A stretch of DNA of 64,000 bases from the NCBI GenBank assembly GCA_964563545.1, contig CAZLXB010000002.1:62001-126000 (forward strand), given 5' to 3'. A program made the translations under genes and the position numbers. The notes under the pieces are model-generated. The model ran no database searches, was not told where the DNA came from, and worked only from the letters and a program-made list of their open reading frames with translations. Origin of the DNA: Casp-actino8 sp964563545 (GTDB lineage Bacteria > Actinomycetota > Acidimicrobiia > Acidimicrobiales > Ilumatobacteraceae). Positions within the stretch are counted from its first letter, which is position 1. The number at the start of each line of letters is the position of its first letter. Below are positions 59,031-64,000 of the stretch, in pieces.

Positions 59031-59762
59031 TCACCCCGGGCGCCGACCGCACACGAGGAACTCGGGCGAGTCGATCGTCGGCGGGTTCGGCTCGTATCGA
59101 CCGGGCTCGACCGACCAGATCGTTTCTGCCGACAGACCGGCCTCCCGGAGCAGAAGTCGCAGTTCACGGGGCGTGTAGCAGCCTGTCCAGAGCGTGGCGG
59201 CCATGTCGCGACCGTCCGGGGAGCGCACGACGGTCTCCTCTCGGCTGACCCCCCGGTCGGCATCGAACTCGGCGTCCACGTGGTAGCGAACCGAGAAGTA
59301 GGCGTTGAAGGCCGAGAGCGCGAACCGGCCACTCGGGCGCAAGAGCCGAGCCATCCCGACCAGCACCGCCCGGTCGTCACCATCGGCGGTCATGAGTCCG
59401 AACGCGCCCTGGCAGAGGCAGATCACCGCGTCGAAACCGTCGGCGAGAAGTTCGTGTTCGAAGGGCAGATGCCGGGCGTCGGCTCGCAGGAAGGCGACCC
59501 TCGTCTCGCTACTCGCCGACCTCGTCGCAATGTCCACGAAAGCCTCCGAGATGTCCACACCCACCACCTCGGCCCCTCGACGCGCCAACTCGATGCTGTG
59601 TCGGCCCGGTCCGCATCCAATGTCCAGCACCTTCGATCCGGGCCCGAGCGCCAATGCATTCCACAGGAAGTCGACTTCCTGAACCGTGCCCTTGGTGAAC
59701 GAATACCGGAGATAGGCCTCGCCCATGTGCTCGGCCAGCGGTTCGAACCAGTGCTCCACCAT
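59031..59762 (-). CDS. SAM-dependent methyltransferase
   Basis: Class I methyltransferase of 243 residues. VLDIGCGPGRHSIELARRGAEVVGVDIS, then RADARHLPFE and GFDAVICLCQGAFGLM, and LLRPSGRFALSAFNAYF. Its ATG shares one base with the polA stop (TGATG). It ends 120 bp before rpsA on the same strand. The substrate is unknown. Confidence 0.88.
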   Translation of the reverse strand: MVEHWFEPLAEHMGEAYLRYSFTKGTVQEVDFLWNALALGPGSKVLDIGCGPGRHSIELARRGAEVVGVDISEAFVDIATRSASSETRVAFLRADARHLPFEHELLADGFDAVICLCQGAFGLMTADGDDRAVLVGMARLLRPSGRFALSAFNAYFSVRYHVDAEFDADRGVSREETVVRSPDGRDMAATLWTGCYTPRELRLLLREAGLSAETIWSVEPGRYEPNPPTIDSPEFLVCGRRPG

Positions 59763-62437
59763 CAGCCCTTGGCCGCGGCCCAGGAACTCCCCCACGCCGC
59801 GTTGACCGCGAGCGGAACGTCGAGTTCGGCCGCCTTCTCCATGATCCCCACCACGAGTGGTCCGACCACTTCCTTTTCGGCCGTGGGCACCTCGACGATC
59901 ACTTCGTCGTGCACTTGCAGGACCAGACGACTCCGAAGTCCGGCGGATTCGAGTTCGCGATCGATTCGAACGAGCGCGACCTTGAAGATGTCGGCGGCCA
60001 AACCTTGGATGCCTGCGTTCATGGCTTGTCGTTCTCCAGCCTGGCGGAGACGGAAGTTGGTGTTCGACAGCTCTGGAATGGGACGGCGGCGACCGAAGAT
60101 CGTCTCCGTGTAGCCCTTCTGTCGAGCCTCCTCGACCGTCTTGTCCATGTAAGCACGCACATTCGGGAACGCTGCGAAATACGACTCGAGGATCTCGGCC
60201 GCCTCCCCGACAGGGACTCCGAGGCGTTGGGCGAGACCGTACGCTTCCATTCCGTAGGCCAAGCCGTACGAAACCATCTTCGCGTACGAGCGTTGTTCGT
60301 ACGACACGTCGGTCTCGGCGACTCCGAAGACCTGGGCGGCGGTGGCTCGGTGAACGTCGCGCCCCGTTCGGAATGCGTCGATCAGTCCGGGGTCGCCGGC
60401 GAGATGAGCGATACACCGGAGTTCGATCTGGTTGTAGTCGGCGACGAGGAATTCGTGGCCGGCATCAGGCACGAAGGCTTCGCGGAAGACTCGTCCTTCA
60501 TCGGTGCGCACCGGAATGTTGTGCAGGTTCGGGCGATCACTCGACAGACGACCGGTACGGGCAACGGTCTGGTTGAAGGTCGCGTGGATGCGGCCATCGG
60601 GTGCAACCTCGGCGAGAAGGCCCTCGCCGTATGTTCCGCGCAACTTCTCGAGCTCGCGGTAGCGCAGGAGGGCGTCGATGAATTCGGGCCACTCGTCCCG
60701 GAGCTTTTCGAGAGTGGCGGCGTCGGTGGAATAACCGGTCTTCGTCTTCTTGGGAGGGGTGAGCCCCTTCTCGTCGAAGAGGATGCGACCCAACTGCGCT
60801 GGTGAATTCGGATTGAAGGGACCCCCAGCGAGTCGTTGTAGCGAGGCACTCAGGGATTCGGTCTCCTCGGTCAAACGTCGGGAGATGCCCCGCAGACGAT
60901 CGGCATCGACTCCGATCCCTACCGCTTCCATGCGCGCGAGCACAGTCACCAACGGGTTCTCGATCGATTCGTAGAGATCGAGCATCCCCTGGGCCCGCAA
61001 GGCCTCGATCAACGGTTCGACCAGTTCGGCAATGGCCGCCGATCGGTTGCCCGAGACGCGTTCGATGGAGGCCCCCGAACCGTCGAGATCGAGTTGACCA
61101 CTGGGTGCCGATGCTTCGGCCAGGTGACGCCCGAGCATGCGTTCGACCAAACGTTCGACCGAGTAATCCGACGCGCCGGGCTCGAGGAGATAGGCGGCGA
61201 TCGCGGTGTCGAGCTGGAGGCGTCCCGGCCGCACTCCTCGGTCGAGGAGATGTTTGATCAGAGGCTTGGCCTCATTGCTGCGGAAGGCGACATCTTCCCA
61301 GCGGGACGCGACCTTCGGGTCGACCAGCAACGCCTCGTCGACCCAAAAGGTGCGGCCTCCCGAGGTCAGAGCCACCCCCATCAGACGGGAATGACCCGGA
61401 TCGGCCTCCCATCCGGCGGCGACGTCGACGACCGACGCTCCTTCGAGGACCGATGACAATTCGGTCGCATCACGAATCGTGACGACTTCGATGTCGATCG
61501 CGTCGACGGGTGCACGGGACTCCGGTTCGGCGCCGACTCCAACCGCTGCCAACGCGTCGCGCATTCGCGGTCCCATGGCCCGGAACTCGAGGAAGTCGAA
61601 CAACCGCTGGACTTCGTCGAAATTCGGGGTGATCGCGACCGCAGCCGGATCGAATTCGATCGGCGCGTCGTGCCGCAAGGTCATCAGAACTTCGTTGTGA
61701 CGAGCGAGAGCCTCGTTCTCCTCGAGCGACGAACGGAGTTTCGGCGTCTGCTCGGCCGCATGAGCGAAGATTCCGTCGAGTCCGCCGTACTGCGAGATGA
61801 GTTTCGCCGCGGTCTTCTCTCCCACCCCGGGAACTCCCGGCAAGTTGTCACTCGGATCGCCTCGCAGCGCGGCATAGGCCGGATACTTGGCCGGAACGAC
61901 TCCTGTCTTCTCGAGAATTCCCGCTTCGTCGTAGAGCGCGTAATCGGTGACGCCCCGCTTGTTGTAGAGGACGCGTACGTGCGGATCCCGGACGAGCTGA
62001 TAGCTGTCACGATCACCGGTGACGATCACCACATCGAAACCGTTGTCGACCGCCCGATCGGCGACGGTCGCGATGATGTCGTCGGCCTCGAAACCCGCCT
62101 TCTCGATCACGACGATGCCGAGTGCCGCGAGCACTTCTTTCACGATCCCAACTTGTTGGCGGAGGATCTCGGGTGACGACTCTCGTTGCGCCTTGTACTT
62201 CGGCTCCATCTCGTGTCGGAAAGTCGGTTCCGGTCGATCGAAGGCGACCACGAGGGCGCTCGGCCGGCGGTCCTTCAACAGCGTGACCAGCATCGACGTG
62301 AATCCGAAAACCGCATTGGTGACCTGACCACTCGCGGTGATCATGTCCTGGGGGACGGCGAAGAACGCCCGATAAGTCAAAGAGTTGCCGTCGAGAACAA
62401 GCAGCGTCGGACGCGAATCGGAAGTCGAAGGACTCAC
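59762..62437 (-). CDS. polA: DNA polymerase I
   Basis: 891 residues. N-terminal 5' nuclease (LLVLDGNSLTYRAFFA, ADDIIATVAD, GVPGVGEKTA), a central 3'-5' exonuclease-like domain lacking the DxE acidic pair (VVDVAAGWE) and thus inactive for proofreading, and the C-terminal polymerase. Motif A reads VADYNQIELR, with Asn where Ser is usual; motif C is QVHDEVIVE. The start overlaps the ANTAR gene stop by ATGA, so it is co-expressed with that regulator. Confidence 0.97.
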   Translation of the reverse strand: MSPSTSDSRPTLLVLDGNSLTYRAFFAVPQDMITASGQVTNAVFGFTSMLVTLLKDRRPSALVVAFDRPEPTFRHEMEPKYKAQRESSPEILRQQVGIVKEVLAALGIVVIEKAGFEADDIIATVADRAVDNGFDVVIVTGDRDSYQLVRDPHVRVLYNKRGVTDYALYDEAGILEKTGVVPAKYPAYAALRGDPSDNLPGVPGVGEKTAAKLISQYGGLDGIFAHAAEQTPKLRSSLEENEALARHNEVLMTLRHDAPIEFDPAAVAITPNFDEVQRLFDFLEFRAMGPRMRDALAAVGVGAEPESRAPVDAIDIEVVTIRDATELSSVLEGASVVDVAAGWEADPGHSRLMGVALTSGGRTFWVDEALLVDPKVASRWEDVAFRSNEAKPLIKHLLDRGVRPGRLQLDTAIAAYLLEPGASDYSVERLVERMLGRHLAEASAPSGQLDLDGSGASIERVSGNRSAAIAELVEPLIEALRAQGMLDLYESIENPLVTVLARMEAVGIGVDADRLRGISRRLTEETESLSASLQRLAGGPFNPNSPAQLGRILFDEKGLTPPKKTKTGYSTDAATLEKLRDEWPEFIDALLRYRELEKLRGTYGEGLLAEVAPDGRIHATFNQTVARTGRLSSDRPNLHNIPVRTDEGRVFREAFVPDAGHEFLVADYNQIELRCIAHLAGDPGLIDAFRTGRDVHRATAAQVFGVAETDVSYEQRSYAKMVSYGLAYGMEAYGLAQRLGVPVGEAAEILESYFAAFPNVRAYMDKTVEEARQKGYTETIFGRRRPIPELSNTNFRLRQAGERQAMNAGIQGLAADIFKVALVRIDRELESAGLRSRLVLQVHDEVIVEVPTAEKEVVGPLVVGIMEKAAELDVPLAVNAAWGSSWAAAKG

Positions 62438-63021
62438 GGCCGCAGTTCGCCGGCGAGGATCCGCTCGGCCACGTCACGCATTCGCGACCGATCCTTCATG
62501 GCGGTCCTCTGGATGAAGGAAAACGCGTCCTGTTCCTTCATCCCGAACTCGTCGATCAAACGGCCCTTGGCCCGATCGATGGCCTTACGGGCCTCCAGTT
62601 GCTCACCCAATGCGTCGACGTGACCGGTGAGGGCCTGCAACTCGCGGAAGCGACCGATCGCCACCTCGATGGCCGGAATGAGATCACTCTTCTGATACGG
62701 CTTCACGAGATACGCGAGAGCGCCGGCATCCCGCGCCTGCTCGATGATCTCCCGCTGACTGAAAGCCGTCAGCACGAGAACTCCGCAGATGCGCTCGTCG
62801 CCGACGTGCCGAGCCACTTCGAGTCCGTCCATGCCGGGCATCTTCACGTCGAGGATGGCGAGATCGGGTTTCAACTCTCGAATCATCTCCAGTGCCCGGT
62901 CACCACGACCGGTCTCGCCGACCACGTCGTACCCCTCCTCGAGAAGGGTTTCGGTGAGATCGAGGCGGATGATGGCCTCGTCCTCGGCAACGACCACTCG
63001 AATACTCACGTGATCATTCAA
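62434..63021 (-). CDS. pdtaR: ANTAR response regulator (PdtaR/AmiR-NasT type)
   Basis: Two-component regulator that binds RNA. Residues 1-120 are a receiver: AEDEAIIRLDL, phospho-acceptor Asp in LAILDVKMPGMDG, LTAFS and Lys in YLVKPY. The C-terminal ANTAR domain (RKAIDRAKGRLID, FSFIQRTAMKDR, then VAERIL) can stop terminators in target mRNAs. ATGA overlaps tie it to both neighbours. Mycobacterial PdtaR is a homologue; its kinase PdtaS is not in the window. Confidence 0.93.
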   Translation of the reverse strand: MNDHVSIRVVVAEDEAIIRLDLTETLLEEGYDVVGETGRGDRALEMIRELKPDLAILDVKMPGMDGLEVARHVGDERICGVLVLTAFSQREIIEQARDAGALAYLVKPYQKSDLIPAIEVAIGRFRELQALTGHVDALGEQLEARKAIDRAKGRLIDEFGMKEQDAFSFIQRTAMKDRSRMRDVAERILAGELRP

Positions 63022-63311
63022 CCATTCCCCTGGGAGAGGCGCTCGAGCAGATGGTCCTGTTTGGCCTCGAGTTCGAGGATCCCCGACGCCACTTGGTCCC
63101 GGTGAGCTTGCATCGCGTCACGATGACGGCGGGCATCGCGGTACTCGATGTCGGCGCCGGGGGTTTCGGAGACCAAGGCCCGCAAACCCATGTCCTCGGC
63201 TTCATCGGCCAGATGCTGGAGTTGCTCGTCGACGATTCGCAATTCCTCCCGCAGACGACGCAAACGATCACCGGTCTCCCGCAAACGACGTTCGATTGAT
63301 CGCTGGCCCAC
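63018..63311 (-). CDS. small coiled-coil protein, unknown function
   Basis: 97 residues from the GTG at 63311. Two long helical stretches with heptad-like charge patterns (RRLRETGDRLRRLREELRIVDEQLQHL and RRHRDAMQAHRDQVASGILELEAKQDHLLERL) flank a short linker. No known enzymatic motif. TACACT 7 bases upstream (63319-63324) supports a leaderless start; longer starts would enter the tRNA at 63347. It is coupled by ATGA to the ANTAR regulator, hinting at a regulatory or adaptor role. Confidence 0.7.
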   Translation of the reverse strand: MGQRSIERRLRETGDRLRRLREELRIVDEQLQHLADEAEDMGLRALVSETPGADIEYRDARRHRDAMQAHRDQVASGILELEAKQDHLLERLSQGNG

Positions 63312-63318
63312 GTCGCGC

Positions 63319-63324
63319 AGTGTA
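63319..63324 (-). promoter_or_regulatory. -10 hexamer of coiled-coil/ANTAR/polA operon
   Basis: TACACT on the minus strand, 7 bases before the GTG at 63311; the operon lies just downstream of a tRNA. Confidence 0.4.
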
Positions 63325-63346
63325 CGGACGGCCTGCTGACGAAGGG

Positions 63347-63419
63347 TGCCCCGGGTGGGATTCGAACCCACACCGTACGGAGTTTGAAGCCGCTGCCTCT
63401 GCCGTTGGGCTACCGGGGC
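63347..63419 (-). tRNA. short tRNA, anticodon ambiguous (CAA or UCA)
   Basis: Perfect acceptor stem GCCCCGG/CCGGGGC, perfect T-arm GTGGG-TTCGAAT-CCCAC, short variable loop ACGGT and A73; CCA is not encoded (CCC follows). The D-arm is GCC/GGC. The anticodon stem GCGGC/TCCGT has a C-T mismatch at its top, with loop TTCAAAC giving anticodon CAA (Leu), yet Leu tRNAs normally have a long variable arm. Sliding the loop to CTTCAAA gives UCA, the opal-reading anticodon, but pairs worse. The identity is unresolved. Confidence 0.6.
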
Positions 63420-63503
63420 GCACTGGCGAGGTTACCGGTGGGTCAACTCACTCCCCCAACTCATCGTTGTCACGGGTCATCCGGTGCGCCGCCCCACAGG
63501 GAT

Positions 63504-63509
63504 TATCGT
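63504..63509 (+). promoter_or_regulatory. -10 hexamer of fabD (leaderless)
   Basis: TATCGT, 6 bases before the GTG at 63516. No ribosome site is present, consistent with a leaderless mRNA. Confidence 0.45.
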
Positions 63510-63515
63510 TCACTC

Positions 63516-64000
63516 GTGCTCGCTTTCACCTTTCCCGGCCAGGGTTCACAACGGCCGGGTATGGGTCGGCCCTGGGTCGATCACGAGAGTTGGGAGCTCA
63601 TCGACGAAGCCTCCGAAGTCGCCGGACGCGACGTCGGTCGCCTGCTCCTCGATGCCGATGCCGAAGAACTGCGCGATACGCGCAATGCGCAGCTGACGAC
63701 CTTCGTCTCCAGCCTCATGGTCCTCGATGCGGTCGAGCGACTCGGTGTCGAGCCGAGCTTCTGCGCAGGTCACAGCCTTGGGGAATACACCGCTCTCACC
63801 GCTTCGGGCGCGCTCTCCTTCGATGACGGTGTTCGTCTCGTGATCGAACGCGCCGCCGCTATGCACGAGGCCGGCGAACAGAATCCGGGCACCATGTCGG
63901 CGATCCTCGGACTCGACGACGAGTTGGTCGAAGTCGCCTGCCGTCGTGCCGACGCCGACGTGTGGGTCGCCAACTTCAACGCGCCCGGACAGGTCGTCAT
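63516..64000 (+). CDS. fabD: malonyl-CoA:ACP transacylase, 3' end cut by window
   Basis: First ~161 residues of the acyltransferase that loads malonyl groups on acyl carrier protein for fatty acid synthesis. The N terminus VLAFTFPGQGSQ is the family hallmark and the nucleophile is S87 in GHSLGEY. The frame stays open to the window end; the catalytic His and C-terminal part lie outside. A GTG start is used, preceded by the hexamer at 63504-63509. The following gene is probably another fatty-acid synthesis gene, which is inferred. Confidence 0.93.
   Translation, partial: MLAFTFPGQGSQRPGMGRPWVDHESWELIDEASEVAGRDVGRLLLDADAEELRDTRNAQLTTFVSSLMVLDAVERLGVEPSFCAGHSLGEYTALTASGALSFDDGVRLVIERAAAMHEAGEQNPGTMSAILGLDDELVEVACRRADADVWVANFNAPGQVV

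Noticed and set aside
1..64000. CRISPR arrays, insertion sequences, prophage or integrase genes
   Set aside because: No repeat-spacer pattern, transposase motif or phage gene was found on reading both strands.

Overview
The window is a high-GC bacterial chromosome segment, gene-dense and without a gap over about 140 bases. Housekeeping gene content, three luciferase-like (F420-type) oxidoreductases, an ANTAR response regulator, a secreted protease with cell-wall-binding repeats, a BCCP-carboxyltransferase fusion and an actinobacterial-style uvr/glycolysis block point to an actinobacterium. My best guess, from gene flavour only, is an Acidimicrobiia-like lineage. No insertion sequence, phage gene, CRISPR array or other mobile element was seen.

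Region 1 (1-6947): the C-terminal part of a P1-family (DmpA-type) peptidase, overlapping panB and panC, an FAD amine-oxidase-like enzyme, a ProA-like dehydrogenase, a metallo-beta-lactamase-fold hydrolase and a TSUP permease. Region 2 (7006-17590): one tightly coupled eight-gene operon with an M20 carbamoyl-amidohydrolase, a D-carbamoylase, a fused Fe-S/molybdopterin hydroxylase of the selenium-dependent xanthine dehydrogenase type, a shortened SsnA-like amidohydrolase, a luciferase-like oxidoreductase and a complete three-subunit xanthine-dehydrogenase-type enzyme. It looks like a route that hydroxylates, opens and decarbamoylates an N-heterocycle. It is the most interesting unit here.

Region 3 (17616-34999): a catabolic island with two sulfatases, an amidohydrolase, a BCCP-carboxyltransferase fusion, a P450, alpha/beta hydrolases, SDRs, a VOC-cupin fusion, an acyl-CoA dehydrogenase, a Rieske oxygenase and a ThrH-like phosphatase. 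Region 4 (35000-43781): a surface protease, a methyltransferase, tRNA-Leu(GAG), secG and a dpp/opp peptide ABC transporter (order C-A-B-D-F) with a strong hairpin between dppA and dppB.

Region 5 (43824-64000): tpiA, pgk, gap, rapZ, uvrC, uvrA, uvrB, coaE, a LuxR-type regulator, rpsA, polA, an ANTAR regulator, a small coiled-coil protein, an odd short tRNA and the start of fabD. The usual yvcK and whiA genes are missing between rapZ and gap.

Many operon-leading genes have a TAnnnT-like hexamer (a few with C in the first position) ending 6 or 7 bases before the start codon. This indicates widespread leaderless transcription and helped choose several starts.
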